A stretch of 64,000 nucleotides of DNA from Neisseria montereyensis (GCF_024834045.1 NZ_JANUXW010000003.1:248001-312000), one strand, 5' to 3'; counted from the stretch's first letter, positions 1-9,230 are shown. The notes: generated by a model not told the origin, from the sequence alone. Translations and numbers: made by a program.

Positions 1-130
1 TACGTTGTTGTTCTGCATAGCGGTTAATGGCTTTTTCAAAAGCACGATTACTCGCGCCGTTATTATCGGAACAAGCCGACAATAATAAAGCGGCGGAAAC
101 GGCGGAAACAGTAAAAATCTGCTTAAACAT
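1..130 (-). CDS. Lipoprotein, N-terminal fragment (cut by window edge)
   Basis: The minus strand opens with an ATG at 128-130 and reads 43 codons to the window edge without a stop. The start is a classic bacterial lipoprotein signal: a short positive start (MFKQ), a hydrophobic core rich in Val, Ala and Leu, then the lipobox LSAC with Cys at residue 20, followed by a polar stretch (SDNNGAS). The product should be lipidated and anchored in the inner or outer membrane. Too little of the mature protein is visible to name a family. It is divergent from the Spx/ArsC-like gene that begins at 249, so the space between holds both promoters. Confidence 0.75.
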   Translation of the reverse strand, partial: MFKQIFTVSAVSAALLLSACSDNNGASNRAFEKAINRYAEQQR

Positions 131-248
131 TGCACACTCCTCAAGCATCCATACAAATGGGAACAGCATAGCGGTTTTTCCCGCGCATGACAAACCCTAT
201 GTCCGCCCTTACAATAGAAGCCATCTGAAAAAAACAAACGGATTAATC

Positions 249-599
249 ATGACTACCCTATACGGCATTACCAATTGTAATACAGTTAAAAAAGCCCGCA
301 CATGGTTGGATGAAAACCATGTCGGCTATGAATTTGTCGATTTCAAAAAAAGCCCGCCTGATGAAGCCTTGATTAAGCGCTGGCTAAAAGATATTGATCT
401 GGCTGTTTTACTCAATAAGCGCGGTACCACTTGGCGCAAACTCAATAGCGAGCAACAGGCTGCTGCCGAAACCGAAGAAGGTGCCATTCAACTGATGGTT
501 GAAAATCCCAGTTTGATTAAGCGGCCGGTGTTAAACCATAACGGCCATTTCCAAGCCGGTTTTCAGACGGCCTCATATGAAGAAACATTCGGCAAATAA
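249..599 (+). CDS. ArsC/Spx-family reductase-like protein (YffB type)
   Basis: A 116-aa thioredoxin-fold protein of the ArsC/Spx superfamily. The start MTTLYGITNCNTVKKA matches the YffB subgroup, which has a single Cys (C10) followed by the conserved NTVKKAR helix where classical arsenate reductases have CxxS/T. Later landmarks are the LNKRGTTWRKL stretch, typical of the family, and the RPVL turn near the C terminus. The family is predicted to use glutathione or a thiol partner; the true substrate of YffB-type members is unsettled. An upstream in-frame extension to position 27 overlaps the divergent lipoprotein gene and has no family similarity, so the start at 249 is chosen. A hairpin terminator follows directly. 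Confidence 0.85.
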   Translation: MTTLYGITNCNTVKKARTWLDENHVGYEFVDFKKSPPDEALIKRWLKDIDLAVLLNKRGTTWRKLNSEQQAAAETEEGAIQLMVENPSLIKRPVLNHNGHFQAGFQTASYEETFGK

Positions 600-601
600 A
601 G

Positions 602-632
602 CCAAGCCCCCAGGTATTCTGAGGGCTTTTTT
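602..632 (+). terminator. Intrinsic terminator after the YffB-like gene
   Basis: AAGCCC pairs with GGGCTT across a short loop, followed at once by a run of six T residues. It lies two bases after the stop codon. Confidence 0.7.
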
Positions 633-637
633 AATTG

Positions 638-712
638 TCTATATAATCATGAGTTCTATGCAAATAATGAATTATTATTTGCATTTAAAACCGAACACCC
701 TAATTATATAGA
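638..712. repeat. Nested inverted repeats upstream of the AhpD-like gene
   Basis: Two nearly concentric perfect inverted repeats occupy the gap before the AhpD-like gene. The inner pair is an 11-bp arm (ATGCAAATAAT at 658-668, complement at 674-684) with a 5-nt centre. The outer pair is TCTATATAAT at 638-647 with its complement at 703-712. The block is very AT-rich. It could be a small insertion-type repeat or an operator; it does not match the Correia element ends I know. The rest of the gap to 813 shows nothing else. Confidence 0.6.
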
Positions 713-813
713 AGAACTAATATAGGCAGGCATTGTTTGGGAAAATACTATTCCGAATAGTTGCCGCCACCATCTGTTTATTTTAAGTTTTTTCTAGAAA
801 AGGAAACACCTTA

Positions 814-1362
814 ATGGCCCGTTTAACCGTACACACCGTCGAAACCGCCCCCGAAGCCGCCAAAGCGCGCGTGGAAGCCGCTTTAAAAACCAACGGCTTT
901 TTGCCCAATCTGATTGGTGTGCTTGCCAACGCTCCGCAAGCATTGGCTTTTTACCAAGAAGTCGGCAAATTGAATGCCGCAACCAGCTTAACTGCCGGTG
1001 AAATAGAAGTGGTGCAAATTATTGCCGCTCAAACCAACCAATGCGGTTTTTGTAAAGCCGGCCATACCAAATTGGCTACTTTGAAAAAACTGCTTTCAGA
1101 GCAATCGATTAAAGCCAGCCGCGATGCAGATCCGAAAGAGTTTGATGATGCCAAATTGGCTGCGTTGGCAACTTTCACCTTGGCAGTAATGGCCAATAAA
1201 GGCGCAGTATCCGATGCCGAATTGAAAGCTTTCTTAGATGCCGGTTATAACCAACAACAATCTGTTGAAGTGGTGATGGGTGTGGCTTTGGCTACTTTGT
1301 GCAACTACACCAACAATCTGGCTCAAAGCGATATCAACCCCGAATTGAAAGACTACGCCTAA
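814..1362 (+). CDS. AhpD-like carboxymuconolactone decarboxylase family protein
   Basis: A 182-aa all-helical protein of the AhpD/CMD superfamily. The active-site motif is visible as CGFC followed by KAGHT near residues 76-83: the two Cys plus His form the peroxidase or disulfide-reducing centre in AhpD proteins. The preceding TAGEIEVVQIIAAQTN segment is the usual helix that packs against it. Members typically reduce peroxides or act as uncharacterised alkylhydroperoxidases in the cytoplasm. A good ribosome binding site (AAAGGAAA) lies ahead of the ATG. The gene stands alone, with a nested inverted repeat upstream and a DUS-pair hairpin downstream. The exact substrate cannot be read from sequence. 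Confidence 0.85.
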   Translation: MARLTVHTVETAPEAAKARVEAALKTNGFLPNLIGVLANAPQALAFYQEVGKLNAATSLTAGEIEVVQIIAAQTNQCGFCKAGHTKLATLKKLLSEQSIKASRDADPKEFDDAKLAALATFTLAVMANKGAVSDAELKAFLDAGYNQQQSVEVVMGVALATLCNYTNNLAQSDINPELKDYA

Positions 1363-1382
1363 TCAGCCGATATTGTTTGATA

Positions 1383-1413
1383 AGGCCGTCTGAAATCCAT
1401 ATTCAGACGGCCT
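1383..1413. terminator. DUS inverted pair, likely terminator
   Basis: AGGCCGTCTGAA at 1383-1394 and its complement at 1402-1413 form a 12-bp stem after the AhpD-like gene. Confidence 0.6.
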
Positions 1414-1479
1414 GTTTAAAAAACCATCTATTTGTTTTATTTTCCCCCGAATATTTGATGACACATACCGGAGAACCCC

Positions 1480-2583
1480 ATGTCTCGTGACAGCTTGCTG
1501 CATAACGTTGCCGAATTGGTTAACACGCAATTAAGACCTTTAGTAGAAGACATCGACCGCAAAGGCCTTTACCCCGAATCTTTTTTACGCGAATTAGGCA
1601 AGATAGGCGGTTTTGCCTGTGTCGGCAGCCAAGAAGAAGGCGGCAGCGGTTTGGGATTGGCAACGCAAATCGATGTTTTGCGTGAAATCGGTAAAGCCTG
1701 CGGTGCAACGGCATTCTCGGCTTGGTGTCAGGCTGCCTGCGCTTGGTATTTGCACCAAACGCCCAACGAATCGGTGAAACGTTATCTGCCCGATGTGTTG
1801 AGCGCCAAAGTATTGGCCGGAACCGGTATGTCGAATACCGTAAAACATCTTGCCGATATTGAAGCGCATTTGCTTCAAGCCAAACCGGCCGACGGCGGCT
1901 ATATCGTTAACGGCATGTTGCCTTGGGTTTCCAATCTTGGCGACAACCATATTTGGGCCAATGCCGCCCAAACACCCGACGGCTATGTGATGTTTATTAC
2001 CGGTGCGGAACACGAAGGCGTTTCGCTGATTGAATGCCCGGAATTTTGCGCACTCGAAGGCACGCGCACATTCGGCATTAAATTCGACAATGTTTTTGTA
2101 CCGCATGAAGACGTTTTAGCCGAGCCCGACCAGTTTGAAGACTATATTAAAATCATCAAACCGGGCTTTATTTTGCTGCAAAACGGTATGGCGGAAGGCA
2201 TTATCGACGACTGCCTGAAAGAAATCGAAATCGCCAATGTCGGCAGTGAAACCAATTATTTCCTTGAAAACGGTATCGAAGAATTAAGCAAACGCCACCA
2301 TACGCTATTGCTAAAAACCAAAAAACTGGCCGATGATGCCGATCAAAATCAAGCCAATATGTTGGAAACCCTGCAATTGCGTGCAGACATTTCCGTTTTA
2401 ACATTGGATGCCGCTCAATCTGCCGTTTTACATGCCGGTGCCAAAGGCTATCTGATGAGCAGCCCGGTACAACGCCGTGCCCGTGAAGCGGCTTTTGTGG
2501 CGATTGTTACCCCCGCACTCAAACACTTATTAAAAGAAATCAGCGAACTCGAGTTTATGGGTAGCGATGAGTTCTCTATTTGA
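1480..2583 (+). CDS. Acyl-CoA dehydrogenase-like flavoprotein
   Basis: A 367-aa protein with the acyl-CoA dehydrogenase fold: an N-terminal helical domain with an EEGGSGLG loop near residue 54, a middle beta domain (GMSNTVKHL, then WVSNLGDNH), and a C-terminal helical domain. Relatives include FAD/FMN enzymes of the SfnB/DszC type that act in sulfur-compound use as well as true acyl-CoA dehydrogenases. The general-base residue is not evident, so a role in fatty-acid oxidation is doubtful. The next gene starts inside its last codons and encodes an SsuB/TauB-like ATPase, followed by a matching binding protein. This suggests handling of an organosulfur or similar small compound, which is inference from context. 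Confidence 0.75.
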   Translation: MSRDSLLHNVAELVNTQLRPLVEDIDRKGLYPESFLRELGKIGGFACVGSQEEGGSGLGLATQIDVLREIGKACGATAFSAWCQAACAWYLHQTPNESVKRYLPDVLSAKVLAGTGMSNTVKHLADIEAHLLQAKPADGGYIVNGMLPWVSNLGDNHIWANAAQTPDGYVMFITGAEHEGVSLIECPEFCALEGTRTFGIKFDNVFVPHEDVLAEPDQFEDYIKIIKPGFILLQNGMAEGIIDDCLKEIEIANVGSETNYFLENGIEELSKRHHTLLLKTKKLADDADQNQANMLETLQLRADISVLTLDAAQSAVLHAGAKGYLMSSPVQRRAREAAFVAIVTPALKHLLKEISELEFMGSDEFSI

Positions 2584-3394
2584 AACGGCCAAAATAATGC
2601 ATGCACTTTCCGTTCAAAACCTTTCACTCGGTTATCAAGAACAAGGCCGTCTGAAAACCATTTTGCAAGATTTCTCACTGGATATCGCGCCCGGCGAACT
2701 TATCAGCCTGCTCGGCCCCAGCGGTGTCGGCAAATCATCGCTGCTGCGGGTGTTGGCCGGGCTAAACCGCCCGCTTGAAGGTAGCGCCAGTTTGTTTGGC
2801 GAAGCCATAGAAAAACCGCATCCGCGTGTGGGCTTTATGTTTCAGACGGCCTCTTTATTGCCGTGGTTGAATGTGCGCGATAATGTGGCATTCGGCTTGG
2901 ATTTTAAAAAACAGCCTAAACTTGATGCGGCCGAATTAAATAAACGCGTAGAAAGTGCATTACAGGAAGTCGGCCTCGGTCATGCCGCCGATAAATTCCC
3001 CAGCGAACTTTCCGGCGGTATGGCGCAACGTGTTTCCCTCGCGCGTGCACTGGCCCGCCAGCCCCAAGTATTGTTGCTTGACGAACCGTTTTCCGCACTC
3101 GACGAAGTTATCCGCACCCAGATGCAGGATTTATTACGGCAAATTATCCAACACCGCCAAACCGCCGCCGTGATGGTAACGCATGATATTGACGAAGCCC
3201 TATTGGTTTCCGACCGCATTATCCTGATTGGCGGCATGCCCGGCCATATACTCGGCATCTGGCAGCCGGAATACAGTTTCCCTCGCCATGACAAACTATG
3301 GGAAATGAGCATGATGCGCAGTGAAATCCTAAAATCGCTACACGACGCGCAACAATACAATATTCAAGCAAACACTGTTGATTTTATTATTTAA
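2567..3394 (+). CDS. ABC transporter ATP-binding protein, sulfonate/nitrate/taurine type
   Basis: An ABC ATPase of the SsuB/TauB/NrtD class, 275 aa from the first ATG. Walker A is GPSGVGKSS, the Q-loop region is FMFQTASLLPWLNV, the signature is LSGGMAQR, Walker B is VLLLDEPFSALD and the H-loop is MVTHDIDEAL. The LLPWLNVRDNV stretch is characteristic of the nitrate/sulfonate subgroup. It energises uptake together with the periplasmic binding protein encoded next. The first ATG overlaps the upstream gene by 17 bases; an in-frame ATG at 2597 (MHALSVQNLSLGY) fits the family start better and may be the real one. No permease gene is adjacent. Confidence 0.88.
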   Translation: MSSLFETAKIMHALSVQNLSLGYQEQGRLKTILQDFSLDIAPGELISLLGPSGVGKSSLLRVLAGLNRPLEGSASLFGEAIEKPHPRVGFMFQTASLLPWLNVRDNVAFGLDFKKQPKLDAAELNKRVESALQEVGLGHAADKFPSELSGGMAQRVSLARALARQPQVLLLDEPFSALDEVIRTQMQDLLRQIIQHRQTAAVMVTHDIDEALLVSDRIILIGGMPGHILGIWQPEYSFPRHDKLWEMSMMRSEILKSLHDAQQYNIQANTVDFII

Positions 3395-3427
3395 TTCACC
3401 ATAAAAACCCTAGCATAAACACCGGTT

Positions 3428-3477
3428 TTCAGACGGCCTGATTGTAAAACGGTTTATCAATATTCAGGCCGTCTGAA
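3428..3477. repeat. Pair of DNA uptake sequences, outward order
   Basis: TTCAGACGGCCT at 3428-3439 and AGGCCGTCTGAA at 3466-3477 lie between the ATPase and binding-protein genes. The stem is possible but no T-run follows, so it need not end transcription. Confidence 0.7.
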
Positions 3478-3486
3478 AATAGGAAT

Positions 3487-4662
3487 ATGCTCATGCACAC
3501 CCGCCGCGACTTTCTCAAACTTTCCGCACTCTTCACCGCAAGCGCCGCCCTGCCGTTGCTGCAAGCCTGTACTCAGCGTGCCGCTGCCGAACCCGATGCC
3601 CCGCTCACCATCGGCTATCTGCCGATTCTGGATGCAACCCCGCTCTTAGTGGCACACGGCAACGGCCTGTTTCAACAAAACGGCATTGAAACGGTAAAAC
3701 CCGTTTTGTTCCGCTCTTGGGCCAGTTTGGTAGAAGCGTTTCTGAGCGGTCAGGTGAACCTTATTCATGTGCTTTCCCCGATGAGCGTTTGGATGCGCTA
3801 CAGCAGCAAAGCCCCGGTGCGCGCGCTGATGTGGAACCATACCTGCGGCTCCGCCCTAACCGTCCGCCCCGAAATCGAAAGCGTACATGATTTACAAGGG
3901 CAAACCGTGGCGATTCCGTTTTGGTATTCGATTCACAATGTGATTGTGCAGCAGATGATACGGCAGGCCGGATTAGAAGTGGTTGAAAAAGACCCCCAAG
4001 CCGGGCAAATACGCCTGGCCGTTATGTCGCCCTCCGATATGGTGCCCGGCTTGGCTTCCGGCCAGATTGGCGGCTTTATTGTGGCCGAGCCGTTTAACGC
4101 ATTGGCAGAAGCCAAAGGCGTAGGCAAAGTGCTGCGCTTCAGCGGCGACATCTGGAAAGACCATGCCTGCTGCCTATCGATGATGCACGATCACGATATT
4201 CAAAACCGCCCGGATTGGGTTCAGGGCGTGATCAATTCATTGGTACAGGCTTCCGCATGGGCGAAGAGCCACCGAGTGGAAACCGCCGCCCTACTCGCCA
4301 AACAAGGCATTCAAAAATATACCCCCCACGATGCCGCCGTTTTACGCAGCGTGTTGCAGCCGGAGCCGGTAGTTTGGGCCGAATACAACCGCGACGGCGC
4401 CATCCACCACCCCGAATGGCACCAACACCGGATTGATTTCCAACCCTATCCGTTCCCGTCTTACAGCGAAATGCTGATAAAACTGCTACAACAAACACAC
4501 CTCGCCGGCGTCAACCAATTTCTACTCGACTTAAATCCGGCAGAAGCTGCAGAAGTTTTGTTCGATACCCGATTTGTGGAAAAAGCCCTTAATCAACAAA
4601 ATCTTACCGGAACATTCAATCTGCCCGAAAATTTACGACGGCGGGAAGTTTTTGAACTTTGA
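3487..4662 (+). CDS. ABC transporter substrate-binding lipoprotein, NMT1/SsuA-like, Tat signal
   Basis: A 391-aa periplasmic binding protein of the NrtA/SsuA/NMT1 class. The signal carries a twin-arginine motif (RRDFLKL) and then a lipobox (LLQAC), so it is probably exported folded by Tat and lipidated. The mature start LTIGYLPILDATPLLVA is the typical first strand and ligand loop of this family, and PVLFRSWASLVEAFLSGQV continues the signature. It should capture an organic sulfur- or nitrogen-containing solute for the ATPase encoded just upstream. A permease is missing here; the only fitting one in the window is at 44983-45732. The ligand cannot be assigned from sequence. Confidence 0.88.
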   Translation: MLMHTRRDFLKLSALFTASAALPLLQACTQRAAAEPDAPLTIGYLPILDATPLLVAHGNGLFQQNGIETVKPVLFRSWASLVEAFLSGQVNLIHVLSPMSVWMRYSSKAPVRALMWNHTCGSALTVRPEIESVHDLQGQTVAIPFWYSIHNVIVQQMIRQAGLEVVEKDPQAGQIRLAVMSPSDMVPGLASGQIGGFIVAEPFNALAEAKGVGKVLRFSGDIWKDHACCLSMMHDHDIQNRPDWVQGVINSLVQASAWAKSHRVETAALLAKQGIQKYTPHDAAVLRSVLQPEPVVWAEYNRDGAIHHPEWHQHRIDFQPYPFPSYSEMLIKLLQQTHLAGVNQFLLDLNPAEAAEVLFDTRFVEKALNQQNLTGTFNLPENLRRREVFEL

Positions 4663-4705
4663 GTTCATCGCGATTTGGATAGGTATTTTTATCTTATTTT
4701 AAATA

Positions 4706-4741
4706 AAGGGGCCGTCTGAAATATTTTCAGACGGCCTCTTT
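4706..4741. terminator. DUS inverted pair, bidirectional terminator
   Basis: A GGCCGTCTGAA/TTCAGACGGCC hairpin with a 3' T-run sits between the binding-protein gene and the convergent CNP1-like gene. Confidence 0.7.
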
Positions 4742-4770
4742 TCAATAAATGCCTTTATCTATAAAAACAG

Positions 4771-5379
4771 TTATTTATACAAATTACGCAAAGTAAGATT
4801 CCTATCTCCGGCACGTTGTATTATCCGTTCGCGCAAACCCTCTGCTGTCGAAGGCTTGCCGTCTTCGCAGAATGAACGATAAAGCACACCGTGTATCGGG
4901 TCGGCATCATTTAAAATTGATCCAATCGATTTCCATTCGCCCTTTCTCAAAGGAATCCAGCGTTTGTTTACCGTATCGCCGTATGCATATACTTTAAACG
5001 ACGAACGTTTGCTGGCATCTTTGGAAAATGATGTCGTGGCTGCGCAGAAAAGGCCTTCGGCACTCAGGTTGTCATAACCACGGCTCGAGCGGGCATTTAA
5101 TATATAACGGATACTGCCGTCTTCGGCGGGGGTGATACTCTCTAATAAGATTCTCGGCTGTCCGTTAAAAGTATTACCTGCATAAATATCGAACCAGCCC
5201 TCGCTGTTCATATCCGGAAAAGCTGGTAAAGGTAGCTCGGCTTCTTTAAATTCGCGGGCGTTTTTTTCCGCCTCGCTTTCCTGATAACGGTCATTAATGA
5301 GTGCGTTTTTCATGGCGCGGGGTGCGGCAAATGCCTGAGCGGCCATTAAAACCGAAGCGCATAAAAGAATACGGCGCAT
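4771..5379 (-). CDS. CNP1-like family secreted protein
   Basis: A 202-aa protein with a Sec signal peptide (MRRILLCASVLMAAQAFA, cleavage after AFA) and a mature part resembling the CNP1-like family of beta- and gamma-proteobacteria. Recognisable stretches are ELPLPAFP, FDIYAG, SIRYILNARSSRGYDNLSAEG and the two Cys (FCAATTS and SFCED) that could form a periplasmic disulfide. The family has no established function. The start at 5379 has a strong ribosome binding site (AGGAGAA); longer readings extend into non-coding DNA. It is single and divergent from gyrA. Confidence 0.75.
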   Translation of the reverse strand: MRRILLCASVLMAAQAFAAPRAMKNALINDRYQESEAEKNAREFKEAELPLPAFPDMNSEGWFDIYAGNTFNGQPRILLESITPAEDGSIRYILNARSSRGYDNLSAEGLFCAATTSFSKDASKRSSFKVYAYGDTVNKRWIPLRKGEWKSIGSILNDADPIHGVLYRSFCEDGKPSTAEGLRERIIQRAGDRNLTLRNLYK

Positions 5380-5596
5380 TGCGCGTTCTCCTAAAGTTGG
5401 TATGTCGGTATTGTAAAGGTGTTGGGCTTGAAGGTGCAACCGAATAGGCCGTCTGAAACAGATGTTTACGATAAATAACCATACTATCATGATGGCGTAA
5501 CATCTTCATCATAAAGATTCTTTGCTATCCACCAATCCAAGCCGGTTTCATGTTAAAATTACGCCAAATTATTCCGAATAAAATATCTAACTGATT

Positions 5597-8410
5597 ATGA
5601 CCGACGCAACCATCCGCAACGACCATCACTTCGCAAAAGAAACCATCCCCATCAGCCTTGAAGACGAAATGCGCCGCAGCTACCTCGATTACGCTATGAG
5701 CGTTATCGTCGGCCGCGCGCTGCCTGATGTTCGGGACGGTTTAAAACCGGTGCACCGCCGCGTTTTATACGCCATGCACGAATTGAAAAACAACTGGAAC
5801 AGCGCTTATAAAAAGTCTGCCCGTATTGTCGGCGACGTCATCGGTAAATACCACCCTCATGGCGACAGCCCCGTTTATGAAACCATTGTGCGTATGGCGC
5901 AGCCGTTTTCGCTACGCTATATGTTGGTTGACGGTCAGGGTAACTTCGGCTCGGTCGACGGCGACGGTGCCGCTGCCATGCGTTATACCGAAATCCGTAT
6001 GGCGAAAATCGCCCATGAAATGTTGGCCGATATCGAAGAAGAAACCGTTAATTTCGGCCCCAACTACGACGGTAGCGAACACGAGCCGCTGGTTTTACCC
6101 ACCCGTTTCCCCGCCCTGCTCGTTAACGGTTCTTCCGGCATTGCCGTCGGCATGGCCACCAATATCCCCCCGCATAATCTAACCGATACCATCAATGCCT
6201 GCCTACAGCTATTAGAAGACCCGGAAACCGATATCGAAGCGCTAATCAGCACCATTAAAGCCCCCGATTTTCCCACCGGCGCGACTATCTACGGCTTAAG
6301 CGGTGTACACGAAGGCTACAAAACCGGCCGCGGTCGTGTGGTAATGCGCGGTAAAACCCATATCGAACCCATCGGCAAAAACGGTGAGCGTGAAGCCATT
6401 ATTATTGATGAAATTCCCTATCAGGTGAACAAAGCCAAGCTGGTTGAAAAAATCGGTGATCTGGTGCGTGACAAAACACTGGAAGGCATTTCAGACCTGC
6501 GCGACGAATCCGATAAATCGGGTATGCGTGTCGTTATCGAATTAAAACGCAACGAAAACGCCGAAGTTATCTTAAACCAGCTCTATAAACAAACCCAGCT
6601 GCAAGACAGTTTCGGTATCAATATGGTGGCTTTGGTCGACGGCCAGCCGCGCCTGCTGAATCTGAAACAAATTTTGTCGGAATTTTTGCGCCACCGCCGT
6701 GAAGTGGTCACCCGCCGCACCTTATTCCGCCTGAAAAAAGCCCGTCATGAAGGCCATATCGCCGAAGGTAAAGCCGTTGCGCTATCCAATATCGACGAAA
6801 TGATCCAACTGATTAAAGAGTCGGCCGACGCCCCCGAAGCCAAAGAAAAACTATTGGCACGCCCTTGGCAGTCCGGCTTGGTGAGCGACATGCTTTCGCG
6901 TACCGATTTGGATTTGCAAATGGCACGCCCGGAAGGTTTGCCCAAAGGTTTAGGCTTGCAAAACGGCGGTTATTTTTTAAGCGAAATACAAGCCGATGCC
7001 ATTTTGCGCATGAGCTTGCGCAACCTAACCGGATTGGATCAAGATACCATTATTGCCGACTATAAAAATATCATGGAACACATTATTGATTTTCTCGATA
7101 TTTTGGCAAAACCCGAACGCGTTACCCAAATCATTCACGAAGAATTGGAAGAAATCAGAAGTGGTTTCGGCGATGAACGCCGCAGCGAAATCAATCCGTT
7201 CGGCGGCGACATTGCCGATGAAGATTTGATACCGCCGCGCGAAATGGTGGTTACCCTCACCCATAGCGGCTATATCAAAACCCAACCGACCACCGATTAT
7301 CAGGCGCAACGCCGTGGCGGGCGCGGTAAACAAGCAGCAGCCACCAAAGACGAAGACTTTATTGAAACCTTATTCGTTGCCAATACGCATGACTATCTGA
7401 TGTGTTTCACCAACTTCGGCAAATGCCACTGGATTAAAGTGTACAAACTGCCAGAAGGCGGACGCAATAGTAGAGGTCGGCCGATTAATAACGTCATCCA
7501 ATTGGATGAAGACGAAAAAGTCAGCGCTATTTTAGCTGTGCGTGATTTCCCGGAAGACGAATATGTATTCTTCGCCACTGCACAAGGCATGGTGAAAAAA
7601 ATCCAGTTAAGCGCATTTAAAAATGTCCGCAGCCAAGGCATCAAAGCGATTGCCTTAAAAGAAGGCGATTCATTGGTCGGCGTGGCCAAAACATCGGGAA
7701 CCTGCGACATTATGCTGTTTTCGAACTTGGGTAAAGCCATACGCTTTAATGAATACTACGAACGTACCCATGAAACCGATGATGAATTGGATGGCGAAGA
7801 TTCAGACGGCCTGAACGATAACGGCAGCGATGAAACCGAAACCGATGACGGCAACGATACGCTGGTGCTCAAAGGCAATGGTGTTCGCCCGTCCGGACGT
7901 GGTAGCGGCGGCCTACGCGGTATGCGCTTGCCCAAAGACGGTCGCATCGTCAGCCTGATTACTTTCCCGCCCGAATCCGAAGAAGAGGATCTGCAAGTCT
8001 TAACCGCGACTGCCAACGGCTATGGCAAACGTACACCGATTAGCGATTACAGCCGCAAAGGTAAAGGCGGACAAGGCAATATCGCTATCAATACCGGCGA
8101 GCGAAACGGCGATTTGGTAGCGGCCACCTTGGTTGCCGAAGCAGATGATTTAATGCTGATTACCAGCGGCGGCGTATTGATTCGCACCAAAGTAGATCAA
8201 ATCCGCGAAACAGGCCGTGCCGCTGCCGGTGTGAAGCTGATTAACTTAGATGAAGGCGAAACCTTAGTCAGCCTAGAGCGCGTTGCCGAGCCTGAAGAAG
8301 ACGAAGAAAACGAAACCGATGTGGCTGCCGAAAGCAACCATGAAGAAAATCCAAACGGTGAAGCCTCTTCTTCCGATTCTGATGATGAAGCCAATAAATC
8401 CGAAGAGTAA
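5597..8410 (+). CDS. gyrA: DNA gyrase subunit A
   Basis: Breakage-reunion subunit of the gyrase A2B2 tetramer, which introduces negative supercoils. The 937-aa protein has the winged-helix core with catalytic Tyr130 in AAAMRY, the quinolone region at residues 86-100 ([13 protein letters not shown]), and a C-terminal beta-pinwheel with the GyrA box QRRGGRG. Compared with the Neisseria gonorrhoeae protein, which has the same numbering, Ser91 is kept but residue 92 is Pro instead of Ala and residue 95 is Glu instead of Asp. A long acidic insert around residues 727-756 and an acidic C-terminal tail (EEDEENETD and onward) make it longer than the E. coli enzyme. Transcribed alone, ending at a DUS hairpin. 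Confidence 0.97.
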   Translation: MTDATIRNDHHFAKETIPISLEDEMRRSYLDYAMSVIVGRALPDVRDGLKPVHRRVLYAMHELKNNWNSAYKKSARIVGDVIGKYHPHGDSPVYETIVRMAQPFSLRYMLVDGQGNFGSVDGDGAAAMRYTEIRMAKIAHEMLADIEEETVNFGPNYDGSEHEPLVLPTRFPALLVNGSSGIAVGMATNIPPHNLTDTINACLQLLEDPETDIEALISTIKAPDFPTGATIYGLSGVHEGYKTGRGRVVMRGKTHIEPIGKNGEREAIIIDEIPYQVNKAKLVEKIGDLVRDKTLEGISDLRDESDKSGMRVVIELKRNENAEVILNQLYKQTQLQDSFGINMVALVDGQPRLLNLKQILSEFLRHRREVVTRRTLFRLKKARHEGHIAEGKAVALSNIDEMIQLIKESADAPEAKEKLLARPWQSGLVSDMLSRTDLDLQMARPEGLPKGLGLQNGGYFLSEIQADAILRMSLRNLTGLDQDTIIADYKNIMEHIIDFLDILAKPERVTQIIHEELEEIRSGFGDERRSEINPFGGDIADEDLIPPREMVVTLTHSGYIKTQPTTDYQAQRRGGRGKQAAATKDEDFIETLFVANTHDYLMCFTNFGKCHWIKVYKLPEGGRNSRGRPINNVIQLDEDEKVSAILAVRDFPEDEYVFFATAQGMVKKIQLSAFKNVRSQGIKAIALKEGDSLVGVAKTSGTCDIMLFSNLGKAIRFNEYYERTHETDDELDGEDSDGLNDNGSDETETDDGNDTLVLKGNGVRPSGRGSGGLRGMRLPKDGRIVSLITFPPESEEEDLQVLTATANGYGKRTPISDYSRKGKGGQGNIAINTGERNGDLVAATLVAEADDLMLITSGGVLIRTKVDQIRETGRAAAGVKLINLDEGETLVSLERVAEPEEDEENETDVAAESNHEENPNGEASSSDSDDEANKSEE

Positions 8411-8430
8411 CAAACAATAATGTTTGCAGA

Positions 8431-8466
8431 GGCCGTCTGAAAGCATTTCCAAACTTTCAGACGGCC
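8431..8466 (+). terminator. DUS inverted-pair terminator after gyrA
   Basis: GGCCGTCTGAAAG and its complement form a 13-bp stem 20 bases after the gyrA stop. Confidence 0.7.
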
Positions 8467-8495
8467 TTTAATGATGAATAAAGACAATATATAAA

Positions 8496-9215
8496 ATGAT
8501 GACTGAAAACAACGAAACCCAGCACCAACCTTCAGATGCCGAAAGCCCCAAACGCGGCATCCGCAGCTTCGTATTACGCCAAGGCCATATGACCGCCGCC
8601 CAACAACGTGCCATTGATACCATGTGGCCGCAATTCGGCGTTGACTATCAAACACAAACACTGGATTTAAACACCTTATTCAACCGCCCTAATCCCAAAG
8701 TATTGGAAATCGGTTTCGGTATGGGCACGGCCACTTTAGAAATCGCCAAAAGGCTGCCCGAAAAAGATTTTCTGGCTATTGATGTGCACGGCCCCGGTGT
8801 CGGTAATTTATTAAAGCTAATTGAAGAAGAAAAAGTCAACAATATCCGCGTGATGCGTCATGATGCTGTCGAAGTAGTCGATAATATGCTGGCAGATAAC
8901 GCCCTGGATGGTATTCATATTTTCTTCCCCGACCCATGGCATAAAAAACGCCATAACAAACGCCGTTTGATCCAAATTCCTTTTGTTGCAAAATTACTGC
9001 CAAAACTCAAACCGGGCGGCTATATCCACTTGGCAACCGATTGGGAAGAATATGCAGTGCAAATGCTTGAAGTATTAAACAGTTTTGAAAGCTTGCAAAA
9101 TACCGCCGAAGAATATGCCCCTACACCGGCATACCGTCCGGAAACCAAGTTTGAAGCGCGCGGCAAACGCTTAGGGCATGGTGTTTGGGATTTGGTTTTT
9201 GTTCGTCATGAATAA
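8496..9215 (+). CDS. trmB: tRNA (guanine-N7-)-methyltransferase
   Basis: Forms m7G46 in the variable loop of tRNAs using S-adenosylmethionine. The 239-aa protein shows the N-terminal RGIRSFVLRQGHM segment typical of TrmB, SAM-binding motif I LEIGFGMG, the acidic residue after strand 2 (AIDVHGPG), and the family-defining FFPDPWHKKRHNKRRL stretch that binds tRNA and SAM. The C-terminal TKFEARGKRLGHGVWDLVF is also diagnostic. Length fits the family. Two ATGs stand side by side at the start (8496 and 8499) with no clear ribosome binding site, so either could be used. It stands alone between two DUS hairpins. Confidence 0.95.
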   Translation: MMTENNETQHQPSDAESPKRGIRSFVLRQGHMTAAQQRAIDTMWPQFGVDYQTQTLDLNTLFNRPNPKVLEIGFGMGTATLEIAKRLPEKDFLAIDVHGPGVGNLLKLIEEEKVNNIRVMRHDAVEVVDNMLADNALDGIHIFFPDPWHKKRHNKRRLIQIPFVAKLLPKLKPGGYIHLATDWEEYAVQMLEVLNSFESLQNTAEEYAPTPAYRPETKFEARGKRLGHGVWDLVFVRHE

Positions 9216-9230
9216 TCCTCTTCAATTAAT

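Noticed and set aside
1594-2106. Minus-strand open frame of 170 codons inside the flavoprotein gene
   Set aside because: It is the reverse shadow of a well-supported coding sequence, has no ribosome binding site and no recognisable domain.
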